Of a DNA stretch of 6,047 nucleotides, positions 1 to 5,021 are shown in pieces. The stretch's first letter is position 1. The number at the start of each line of letters is the position of its first letter. The notes under the pieces were generated by a model. It searched no databases. It worked only from the letters and a program-made list of their open reading frames with translations, and was not told the DNA's origin. Origin of the DNA: Bacillota bacterium (lineage in GTDB: Bacteria > Bacillota > DTU065); assembly GCA_012842235.1 (NCBI GenBank), contig DUTE01000372.1:1-6047 (forward strand). Direction: 5' to 3'. Made by a program: the position numbers and the translations under genes.

Positions 1-1642
1 CTTTGGTAAATTCTCTAAAGACTGGCGCTGCAATAAGGCCTCCTAAGTTTTGATCTGTTTGTGGATCATATATGGCCACTAAAGCAACTATTTGCGGATC
101 ATCTACCGGTGCAAAACCTAAAAAGGAGACAACTACCCTATCAGATGAATATCCACCTTTTTCAGCTACCTGCGCTGTTCCAGTTTTTCCTCCTACAGGA
201 AACCCTGGCACATCAGCACGTTTTCCCGAACCGTTGACAACAACTGAGCGAAGCATCATACGCATAGTCTCTGCTGTCTGTGTAGAAATAACCTGCTTTT
301 TAGGTTCAGTCTCTTTGGCGATAGTTTGCCCATTTGCCTTATAACTTTTAACTAAAGTAGGTTTAGGCAAATAGCCGCCGTTAGCAATTGCACTTAAAGC
401 AGTTACAAGCTGTAGCGGAGTAACTGCGATACCTTGCCCAAAGCCTATATTGGCTAAACCTAGTTTACTGATATTTCCTACAGAAGATAGTATTCCTGTT
501 GCTTCCCCATAAAAATCAACACCTGTCTTTTGGCCAAAACCAAAACCTCTAATGTATTGATAGAGTACATTTTTATCCATATCTTCAGCTGCAAGTTTAG
601 CATAAATAGGATTACACGATCTCTCTAAAGACTCAAGAAACGTCTCTTCTCCATGTCCCCAATAATTAGAGCAACGTATATAATTGTTGCCTATCCGATA
701 ATAGGCAGGATCATACACTATAGTTTCTGGGGTAACTATACCTTCTTCAATTGCTGCTGCTGCTACAAAAACCTTAAAGGTAGATCCTGGTTCAAAACTC
801 TCAGTAATTGCCTTGTTTTTTCTTGTTTCTAAAGAGTATTTCGCAAAATCGTTAGGATTGAAGCTTGGATATTGCGCCAAAGCTAAAATCTCTCCCGATT
901 TTGGCTCCATAGCAATTAAAACACCAGATTTTGCCTTGGAATCAATAACCGCACGGGCAATTTCTCTTTCAGCAATATGTTGGATTACACTATCTATAGT
1001 AAGATAGATATCTGCTCCGTCTTTAGGAAGAGTTTTTTCTTTAAATCCTACAGGTATTTCTCTACCAGCGGGGTCTTTTTCTACTGAAAAAACACCTGTC
1101 TCCCCTGCAAGATATCTCTCATATGTTACCTCAATACCTTCAAGACCTTGATTGTCTATACCAGCGATACCAATCGTTGAAGCTGCAAGCTCACCTTCGG
1201 GATAGAAACGCCTTGGTAAACTGATAATACGTATGCCTCGAAGGTTTAGGTTATTAATCTCATCTCTTTTTTCTACAGAAATTTTCCTCGTTAACCAGAC
1301 AAATTGACTATTGCTTTTTAGCAGTTTGACTAGTTCTTCTTCTTTCATCTCTAAAATAGGTGCTAAAGCTTTAGCTGTACCTTCTGGATCTTTAATAAGA
1401 CTTGGATCGGCATAGACTGCAGGAGTAGGGAGACTTACCGCCAATGTCTTGCCATTTCTATCAAGAATACGACCTCTTTCAGGAGTTATCTCTTCTAGCT
1501 TTAGCCTCTGATAAAGTGCTTTTTGGGTGATTTCCTTTCCCTTTATGAGTTGAATCTTAACTAATCTTAAAGTAATAATAAAAGCACAGAGACATACTAA
1601 AAAAAAGATGAGGACGAGCCTCATCTCATTTTTTTTGCTCAT
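1..1642 (-). CDS. spoVD: Class B penicillin-binding protein (FtsI/SpoVD type), C-terminus outside window
   Basis: This is a peptidoglycan D,D-transpeptidase that cross-links stem peptides during septal or spore-cortex wall synthesis, anchored in the membrane and facing outward. My translation is open from ATG 1642 to the window edge (547 residues). A basic N-terminus is followed by one membrane segment (about 9-25), the PBP-dimer domain opening with ERGRILDRNG (55-64), and the transpeptidase domain from about 240. The three active-site motifs are intact: STFK (nucleophile Ser287, Lys290), SCN (342-344) and KTG (486-488). It follows ftsL, where pbpB/ftsI normally sits. However, Cys324 and Cys343 have the 19-residue spacing of the redox cysteine pair I recall in Bacillus SpoVD, so I lean to SpoVD type. 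A C-terminal PASTA domain, if present, lies outside the window. The start is fixed by an in-frame TGA at 1654-1652, although the AGGAGG is 13 nt away. The class is certain; the FtsI versus SpoVD choice is not. Confidence 0.93.
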   Translation of the reverse strand, partial: MSKKNEMRLVLIFFLVCLCAFIITLRLVKIQLIKGKEITQKALYQRLKLEEITPERGRILDRNGKTLAVSLPTPAVYADPSLIKDPEGTAKALAPILEMKEEELVKLLKSNSQFVWLTRKISVEKRDEINNLNLRGIRIISLPRRFYPEGELAASTIGIAGIDNQGLEGIEVTYERYLAGETGVFSVEKDPAGREIPVGFKEKTLPKDGADIYLTIDSVIQHIAEREIARAVIDSKAKSGVLIAMEPKSGEILALAQYPSFNPNDFAKYSLETRKNKAITESFEPGSTFKVFVAAAAIEEGIVTPETIVYDPAYYRIGNNYIRCSNYWGHGEETFLESLERSCNPIYAKLAAEDMDKNVLYQYIRGFGFGQKTGVDFYGEATGILSSVGNISKLGLANIGFGQGIAVTPLQLVTALSAIANGGYLPKPTLVKSYKANGQTIAKETEPKKQVISTQTAETMRMMLRSVVVNGSGKRADVPGFPVGGKTGTAQVAEKGGYSSDRVVVSFLGFAPVDDPQIVALVAIYDPQTDQNLGGLIAAPVFREFTK

Positions 1643-1655
1643 AAAAGAACATCAG

Positions 1656-1661
1656 CCTCCT
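1656..1661 (-). promoter_or_regulatory. Ribosome binding site of the PBP gene, overlapping the ftsL stop
   Basis: AGGAGG read on the minus strand. The ftsL stop TAG (1662-1660) forms part of the TAGGAGG, so the two genes are likely translationally coupled. The gap to the PBP ATG at 1642 is 13 nt, which is long. A second ATG at 1652-1650 in another frame is only 3 nt from the motif and opens an 8-codon ORF that overlaps the PBP start. Confidence 0.75.
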
Positions 1662-2130
1662 ATCCCCCTAAAAGACCGTATAAAAAATCTAATAGCCTGT
1701 TAAATAAGCTTGCCACTGCAGCACCTTTTATCTCCACAGGGCCAGCCTCTTTTGCCTCACTATCAGACAAAGACCTTGGCTCTGGTGGGGTTAGAACTAC
1801 TATCTCAGTTTTGTCGTTTTTTACTAACCCTAAAGATAAAGCCGCCTTTTCAATTCGTTGTAATGATTGAAGCTCTTTTAGTTGGTATGTCAATTGGTCA
1901 AGCTTTTCTTCTTCTAATTGTAAGGTGTTTTGAGCTTTATCTAGCTGCAACGAAAGTGCTGAAACTTTTCCCTGTAGAAAAGCTACACCTATTAGAGGAG
2001 CAAGTACAATTATTAAAAGTACCACTATGGCAGGAAAGTTCTCTTCTATTTGCCGCCTTTGGGGCCGAGCATCTTTTTTTGTTGTTCTTGTCATGCTAAC
2101 CTTTTTGGGGCTAGTACTTTGTTCTACCAC
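1660..2130 (-). CDS. ftsL: Cell division protein FtsL (septum formation initiator type)
   Basis: A bitopic divisome protein that, with DivIC/FtsB and DivIB/FtsQ, helps activate septal peptidoglycan synthesis. The 156 residues show a basic cytoplasmic N-terminus (about 1-32), one strongly hydrophobic membrane segment (about 34-52), and an extracellular Leu/Glu/Lys-rich coiled coil (about 55-92). This ends in RIEKAALSLGLV (92-103), the conserved end of the FtsL/DivIC coil. Identity rests on this architecture and on the position between rsmH and a class B PBP; the sequence itself is poorly conserved in the family. The GTG start at 2130 is chosen because a GGAGGTG lies 5 nt upstream. It overlaps the last 7 bases of rsmH. 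A later ATG (codon 13, 2094) is possible but lacks such a site. About 45 residues follow the coil and end in a hydrophobic or amphipathic stretch (137-156), making the protein longer than the roughly 117-residue Bacillus FtsL. Confidence 0.85.
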   Translation of the reverse strand: MVEQSTSPKKVSMTRTTKKDARPQRRQIEENFPAIVVLLIIVLAPLIGVAFLQGKVSALSLQLDKAQNTLQLEEEKLDQLTYQLKELQSLQRIEKAALSLGLVKNDKTEIVVLTPPEPRSLSDSEAKEAGPVEIKGAAVASLFNRLLDFLYGLLGG

Positions 2131-3095
2131 TCTCCCACCTCCCTAGTGGTAATTCTTTCTGCTATACGCATCCTTGCACTACGAGAACGCCTATTAAGCT
2201 TTATCTCTTCTGAACTTGGTTGGATTGGTCTTTTGGTAATGATCTGTAGTTTTGGTGTTTTTCCACAGGCACAAATTGGTAGATCTCTAGGACAGATACA
2301 AGGATCTTCTTGTGCTTTAAAAAAATTCTTCACCAAGCGATCTTCTAAACTATGGAATGATATAACCCCTAACCTACCCCCTGTGTCTAGAACCTCTAAA
2401 GCACTATTTAGTCCTTTCTCTAATGCACCTAGCTCATCGTTTACCGCAATCCGTAAAGCTTGAAATGTTCTTTTTGCTGGATGCTGATCCTCTCTTGCTT
2501 TCTTGGGCATTGCTTGTTTAATTATCTCTGTTAGTTGTCCGGTAGTATCTACTGGTCGATTCCTTACTATTGACGCTGCAATGCGTCTAGCAAATCTCTC
2601 TTCACCATATTCTCTGATTATTTTTGATAACGTTTCTACATCATAACTATTGACAATATCCCAAGCTGATAGTTCTTGGGTCTGATCCATACGCATATCA
2701 AGTTCTGTATCAAAGCGATAACTAAAACCACGTTCACTATCATCAAATTGCGGAGAGGAAACGCCTAAGTCAAAAAACACCCCCTGCACGGCTTTTATGC
2801 CAAGTAAGTCTAATGCGGGGGCAAGATTCTTGAAGTTATCATGCACTACTGTAAAATTATTGTTTTTGTATATTAGTGGATTATCGTGAATTTGCACAAG
2901 CCCAAAGGTTTCTTTTACTGAGTTTATTGCTTCTAAGTCTTGATCAAAACCGATTACTGCTGCTTCTCTATCTAAGAAGCCTCTGGCATGTCCTGCCCTA
3001 CCTAAAGTAGCATCGATAATTATCTTTCCTTCCTTAGGAGCCATATGCTCCATCGCCTCATGAAATAAAACTGGAATATGAATCATTTTTTCCAT
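2124..3095 (-). CDS. rsmH: 16S rRNA (cytosine(1402)-N4)-methyltransferase RsmH (MraW)
   Basis: A SAM-dependent enzyme that N4-methylates C1402 of 16S rRNA in the ribosomal P site. The 323 residues carry the family signatures: HIPVLFHE near the N-terminus, SAM motif I DATLGRAGH (28-36), the acidic GFDQD (49-53), FDLGVSSPQFD (108-118), the HPAKRTFQALRIAVNDEL helix (205-222), SFHSLEDR (246-253), a cysteine cluster (C266, C268, C275, C277), and the C-terminal NRRSRSARMR (301-310). It is slightly longer than the usual 310-315 residues. About 10-15 extra residues lie around 65-80, between the nucleotide-binding strand and VVHDNF. Motif I reads GRAGH where GGGGH or GGAGH is common. ATG 3095 follows a GAGGGTG site after 5 nt, and that site contains the end of the mraZ stop codon. 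The gene is second in the dcw operon, its normal place. Confidence 0.98.
   Translation of the reverse strand: MEKMIHIPVLFHEAMEHMAPKEGKIIIDATLGRAGHARGFLDREAAVIGFDQDLEAINSVKETFGLVQIHDNPLIYKNNNFTVVHDNFKNLAPALDLLGIKAVQGVFFDLGVSSPQFDDSERGFSYRFDTELDMRMDQTQELSAWDIVNSYDVETLSKIIREYGEERFARRIAASIVRNRPVDTTGQLTEIIKQAMPKKAREDQHPAKRTFQALRIAVNDELGALEKGLNSALEVLDTGGRLGVISFHSLEDRLVKNFFKAQEDPCICPRDLPICACGKTPKLQIITKRPIQPSSEEIKLNRRSRSARMRIAERITTREVGEW
2136..2142 (-). promoter_or_regulatory. Ribosome binding site deciding the GTG start of ftsL
   Basis: GGAGGTG on the minus strand, inside the 3' end of rsmH and 5 nt before GTG 2130. It supports the GTG start, and the 7-base overlap with rsmH suggests coupled translation. 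Confidence 0.75.
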
Positions 3096-3106
3096 CTTTA
3101 CACCCT

Positions 3107-3538
3107 CTAAATGCCTAAATCAACAAGCTTTTCTGCAATCTCAGTAATTGAACTACTATAGGATTGCATATATTCTTGCCATTTAAGGGGTTCCCAAATC
3201 TCTATTCTACTAGATACGCCAACTACAACTGTCTCTTTCTCTATGCCAGCATGTTCTTTTAAATTAGTAGGGACAACAATTCTTCCCTGCTTATCTACTT
3301 CCGCCTCTGCTGCTGCAGAAAGAAAGTACCTTGTAAATGCTCTAACCTCAGGTTTACCCAAAGGGAGATTTTTTAATTTTTCTACAATGTTTTCCCATTC
3401 GTCTGTTGGAAAAAGAAATAAACATCCATCAAGTCCTTTTGTAACAATAGGGAGTTCACCTAGTTCTGAACGGAATTTAGCTGGTATAGTTAGGCGGCTT
3501 TTACTATCAAGACTATGCGTATATTCTCCTATAAACAT
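3107..3538 (-). CDS. mraZ: Transcriptional regulator MraZ
   Basis: A ring-forming DNA-binding protein of the SpoVT/AbrB fold that regulates the dcw operon it heads. The 143 residues contain the two expected half-domains: MFIGEYTHSLDSKSRLTIP at the N-terminus with the D-x-K-x-R loop (11-15), and EVDKQGRIVVP (80-90) with the second DKQGR loop. Between them are VTKGLDGCLFLFP (32-44) and the RAFTRYFLSAAAE region (66-78). The first loop has Ser14 where Gly is usual. The ATG at 3538 is chosen because MF-x-GEY is the conserved start of the family. The frame stays open upstream to a TTG at 3589, but those extra residues would only translate the operator repeats. The start is preceded by a modest GGTGG motif that belongs to the third operator repeat. 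The stop TAG overlaps the rsmH ribosome binding site. Confidence 0.97.
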   Translation of the reverse strand: MFIGEYTHSLDSKSRLTIPAKFRSELGELPIVTKGLDGCLFLFPTDEWENIVEKLKNLPLGKPEVRAFTRYFLSAAAEAEVDKQGRIVVPTNLKEHAGIEKETVVVGVSSRIEIWEPLKWQEYMQSYSSSITEIAEKLVDLGI

Positions 3539-3543
3539 AAAGC

Positions 3544-3573
3544 CACCCACTTTCCCCCACTTTCTCCCACTTT
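3544..3573 (-). promoter_or_regulatory. Probable MraZ operator: three 10-bp-phased AAAGTGGG repeats
   Basis: On the minus strand AAAGTGGG occurs three times, at 3573-3566, 3563-3556 and 3553-3546, with exactly 10-bp spacing and 2-nt spacers (AG, GG, TG). MraZ is known to bind tandem G-rich direct repeats upstream of its own gene (TGGG-containing in E. coli, AAAGTG-like in Mycoplasma). This array fits both core patterns. It ends about 7 bases before the mraZ ATG, and its last repeat also supplies the only Shine-Dalgarno-like sequence. The role is inferred from repeat form and position. Confidence 0.8.
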
Positions 3574-3575
3574 TA

Positions 3576-3618
3576 ATGATACAATTCAACTTATAATTCT
3601 CTTCTCCTGCTATTTTTA
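3576..3618 (-). promoter_or_regulatory. Weak candidate promoter region for the mraZ operon
   Basis: Two -10-like hexamers lie here on the minus strand: TATAAG (3595-3590) and TATCAT (3581-3576). Neither has a convincing -35 element at 16-18 bp; the best is TAAAAA at 3618-3613 for TATAAG. An A/T-rich stretch lies upstream. A dcw promoter must lie between the minus-strand terminator at 3650 and the operator, so this is the likely place, but the exact site is uncertain. Confidence 0.3.
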
Positions 3619-3649
3619 AAAAATAATTTAAAATAACTTAAAAATATTT

Positions 3650-3679
3650 AAAAAAAGAACCCCAAGCTTACTTGGGGTT
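3650..3679 (-). terminator. Rho-independent terminator, minus strand only
   Basis: A perfect 9-bp stem, AACCCCAAG (3658-3666) with CTTGGGGTT (3671-3679), has a 4-nt loop. On the minus strand it is followed by C and seven Ts (3656-3650). The plus-strand side has no T-run after the stem. It therefore ends leftward transcripts arriving from the HAD/yneA side, just upstream of the mraZ promoter region. No annotated minus-strand gene lies immediately upstream of it. Confidence 0.85.
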
Positions 3680-3711
3680 TACTGGGGTATTAGTAAAAAG
3701 GTAGCATTTAA

Positions 3712-3720
3712 TGTTATAAT
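3712..3720 (+). promoter_or_regulatory. Extended -10 promoter candidate for the HAD gene
   Basis: TGTTATAAT is a consensus extended -10 (TG-N-TATAAT). No good -35 lies 17 bp upstream, which extended -10 promoters can tolerate. Transcription would begin near 3727 and leave a 5' leader of about 160 nt before the ATG at 3888. Confidence 0.45.
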
Positions 3721-3822
3721 GCCTTAGAATATATGTGATATGTCATCGTTTCTTTAGATGCATAGTTTTTAAGAAGCTAATATTTTAGTTGTTAAAATAA
3801 TTAATTTCATTTTTTTACCTTG

Positions 3823-3861
3823 ATGCTAAATGTCTAAGTAGTTTTTTTCCTACTTTAGCAT
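3823..3861. repeat. Inverted repeat in the HAD gene leader
   Basis: ATGCTA (3823-3828) pairs with TAGCAT (3856-3861), and AAGTAG (3836-3841) pairs with CTACTT (3850-3855). This gives a 12-bp composite stem with a 7-nt one-sided bulge and a T-rich loop. An alternative pairing, ATGCTAAA with TTTAGCAT, competes for the same right arm. It ends 12 bases before the HAD Shine-Dalgarno. It could be a leader hairpin or a repressor site; no known family is recognised. Confidence 0.4.
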
Positions 3862-3887
3862 TAAAAAATACAGAAAGGTGTGTCACA

Positions 3888-4538
3888 ATGAAGGCTGCTT
3901 TTTTCGACATGGATGGTACTCTACTTCACACAGAGCATGTAGCTGTTCCTGCTTTTAGAGAATCATTTGAAGAAATGAGGAAGTTAGGATTATATAAAGG
4001 ACCTACACCACCTGCAGAAATGCTTCTTGCTCAACTTGGTAAAACATTAGATCAAATATGGGAGACCTTACTTCCTGATATTCCTTCAGAAATACGCGTC
4101 AAAGCTGATCAGATAATGCTCGACAAGGAACTTGCACTAATTAAACAAGGAAAGAGTGTCTATTATCCTGGTGTTGAAGAAACCTTAAATGATTTAAAAG
4201 ATCGTGGTTATGACATTTTTGTTGTTAGCAACGGTTTAGAAGAATATATCGCTGGTCTTGTAAAATACAGCGGTTTTTCAGAGCTTTTTACTGACCTTTA
4301 TAGCGCTGGTCGCTTTAACACAAAAACCAAAGCAGATCTTGTCGCTAAACTTTTAGCTGATTACCCTAATATTAAAGAAGCCTATATGATTGGTGATAGA
4401 AAATCTGATATAGAGGCTGGTAAAGCTAATAATCTACCAACTATTGGTTGTCTTTTTGGCTATGGTGACCAGGAAGAATTAAAAGACGCAGATCACCTTG
4501 TAAAAAGCTTTAAAGAAATCGGCACTCTTTTACCCTAG
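3888..4538 (+). CDS. HAD-superfamily hydrolase, phosphoglycolate phosphatase-like
   Basis: A cytoplasmic phosphatase of the haloacid dehalogenase superfamily with an N-terminal-type helical cap (subfamily I). The 216 residues show all four HAD motifs: FFDMDGT with nucleophile Asp7 and acid/base Asp9; FVVSNG with Ser114; a lysine at 146 or 148 in the TKTKAD segment; and IGDRKSDIEAG with Mg-binding Asp170 and Asp174. Residues about 16-80 between motif I and the core form the cap that sets substrate choice, so the substrate cannot be assigned; phosphoglycolate, beta-phosphoglucomutase-like and nucleotide phosphatases share this layout. AAAGGTG (3874-3880) lies 7 nt before the ATG. The gene stands alone, divergent from mraZ and convergent with yneA, with only 28 nt between the two stops and no evident terminator there. 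Confidence 0.9.
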   Translation: MKAAFFDMDGTLLHTEHVAVPAFRESFEEMRKLGLYKGPTPPAEMLLAQLGKTLDQIWETLLPDIPSEIRVKADQIMLDKELALIKQGKSVYYPGVEETLNDLKDRGYDIFVVSNGLEEYIAGLVKYSGFSELFTDLYSAGRFNTKTKADLVAKLLADYPNIKEAYMIGDRKSDIEAGKANNLPTIGCLFGYGDQEELKDADHLVKSFKEIGTLLP

Positions 4539-4566
4539 CTATTTTTCAACAAGCAATCAAAGTTAG

Positions 4567-4866
4567 CTACCTTATGGCAGCATAATCAAAGATTAAAATC
4601 TGTCCTTCTCTTACAATTCTGTTTTCTAACCCATTTAAATGAATTAGATACCATATTATCTCATTGGTGTCGTAGTCTGGATCTATTCTTCTAGCAATAC
4701 TCCACAGACTATCATTCTTACCAACTTGAATTGATATTCTTCCTGAAGGGATATCTCCATTTGCCTGGGTATGATCTATATCAATTAGTATAGCTGCGGT
4801 TATTAGTAATATTAACAAGATGCTCCACTTCAGTCTTTGAACAAAATAGGCTTTCTGTTTTCTCAT
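4567..4866 (-). CDS. yneA: YneA-like SOS cell-division suppressor (membrane segment plus LysM)
   Basis: A short membrane-anchored LysM protein, likely the SOS-induced division inhibitor known as YneA in Bacillus, which delays septation after DNA damage. The 99 residues have a basic N-terminus, one membrane segment (about 14-30) and an extracellular LysM domain (about 44-93). The LysM hallmarks are VGKNDSLWSIA, a central LNGLENRI and GQILIF. Length and architecture match YneA (about 105 residues in B. subtilis). The strongest evidence is position: it diverges from lexA and shares three LexA boxes with it. ATG 4866 is chosen because AAGAGGTG (4882-4875) lies 8 nt upstream. The frame is open to an ATG at 4908, but that lies inside a LexA box and has no ribosome binding site. 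LysM proteins vary widely, so the inhibitor role is inferred from context. Confidence 0.85.
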   Translation of the reverse strand: MRKQKAYFVQRLKWSILLILLITAAILIDIDHTQANGDIPSGRISIQVGKNDSLWSIARRIDPDYDTNEIIWYLIHLNGLENRIVREGQILIFDYAAIR

Positions 4867-4893
4867 AGCCTGTACACCTCTTTTAAAGTAGTG

Positions 4894-4907
4894 CGAACAT
4901 CTGTTCA
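4894..4907. promoter_or_regulatory. LexA box 1 (yneA-proximal)
   Basis: CGAACATCTGTTCA matches the Gram-positive LexA box CGAAC-N4-GTTCG except at the last base. It covers the expected yneA transcription start, about 28 bp upstream of its ATG, where bound LexA would block transcription. Confidence 0.88.
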
Positions 4908-4912
4908 TTTAT

Positions 4913-4941
4913 ATAGTACACCGTACATGTGTTCGTGTCAA
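4913..4941 (-). promoter_or_regulatory. yneA promoter
   Basis: On the minus strand a perfect -35 TTGACA (4941-4936) is followed after 17 bp by TACTAT (4918-4913), a 4/6 match to -10. LexA box 2 fills the spacer and box 1 lies at the start site. The leader before the ATG would be about 40 nt. Confidence 0.7.
4922..4935. promoter_or_regulatory. LexA box 2 (inside the yneA promoter)
   Basis: CGTACATGTGTTCG has one mismatch (T for A at position 3) to CGAAC-N4-GTTCG. It lies in the spacer directly after the yneA -35 TTGACA, an ideal place to exclude RNA polymerase. Its centre is 28 bp from box 1 and 27 bp from box 3. Confidence 0.87.
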
Positions 4942-4948
4942 GTTAAAG

Positions 4949-4962
4949 TGAACAATTGTTTG
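4949..4962. promoter_or_regulatory. LexA box 3 (lexA-proximal)
   Basis: TGAACAATTGTTTG matches the LexA box apart from T at position 1 and T at position 13; both half-sites keep GAAC/GTT. It overlaps the lexA -35 region, consistent with autorepression. Confidence 0.82.
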
Positions 4963-4987
4963 TTTTTTAGCGATCCTGTGTTATACT
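4960..4987 (+). promoter_or_regulatory. lexA promoter
   Basis: Extended -10 TGTTATACT (4979-4987) with a -35-like TTGTTT (4960-4965) at 16 bp. LexA box 3 overlaps the -35. Start of transcription is expected near 4994, giving a leader of about 28 nt. Confidence 0.65.
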
Positions 4988-5006
4988 ATTTGTAAGATTG
5001 GGTTTT

Positions 5007-5015
5007 GGGGAGGTG
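5007..5015 (+). promoter_or_regulatory. Ribosome binding site deciding the TTG start of lexA
   Basis: GGGGAGGTG lies 6 nt before TTG 5022. An in-frame TTG at 4998 lies upstream of this site, so it could not use it. Confidence 0.8.
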
Positions 5016-5021
5016 TATTTT

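Larger units (their letters stand above)
3680..3887. other. Intergenic region upstream of the HAD gene: no clear gene
   Basis: About 200 AT-rich bases with no convincing coding sequence. They hold an extended -10 promoter candidate on the plus strand (3712-3720) and an inverted repeat (3823-3861). On the minus strand there is a promoter-like pair, TTGTGA at 3888-3883 and TTTAAT at 3865-3860, spaced 17 bp. There is also a 13-codon minus-strand ORF (3810-3769, MKLIILTTKILAS) with an AAGGT 6 nt upstream. A leftward transcript from about 3853 would end at the terminator at 3650, giving about 200 nt. Whether any RNA or peptide is made cannot be told from sequence. Confidence 0.4.

Noticed and set aside
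72..1007. Plus-strand open frames at 72-344 and 813-1007
   Set aside because: They lie antisense to the PBP gene, whose reading frame and motifs are unmistakable; their translations show no family features.
1710..2463. Plus-strand open frames at 1710-2099 and 2050-2463
   Set aside because: Antisense shadows of ftsL and rsmH; no ribosome binding site or recognisable protein.
3539..3589. 17-residue N-terminal extension of MraZ from TTG 3589
   Set aside because: The extension is the translated operator repeat, the nearest AGGAG is 14 nt away, and MraZ proteins begin at MF-x-GEY.
3243..3596. Plus-strand open frame opposite mraZ
   Set aside because: It is the reverse of conserved MraZ codons and continues through the operator repeats.
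3738..3747. Near-palindrome TGATATGTCA as an operator
   Set aside because: Only 8 of 10 positions are symmetric, in AT-rich DNA, with no second copy nearby.
4536..4569. TAGCTA inverted repeat between the HAD and yneA stops as a terminator
   Set aside because: Only 6 bp, AT-rich, with a loop of about 22 nt and no T-run; too weak to terminate.
4867..4908. Upstream ATG 4908 for yneA
   Set aside because: It lies in LexA box 1 at the predicted transcription start and has no ribosome binding site, whereas ATG 4866 has a strong one.
4998..5021. Upstream TTG 4998 for lexA
   Set aside because: It precedes the GGGGAGGTG and lies almost at the predicted transcript start; TTG 5022 has correct spacing and gives a normal LexA N-terminus.
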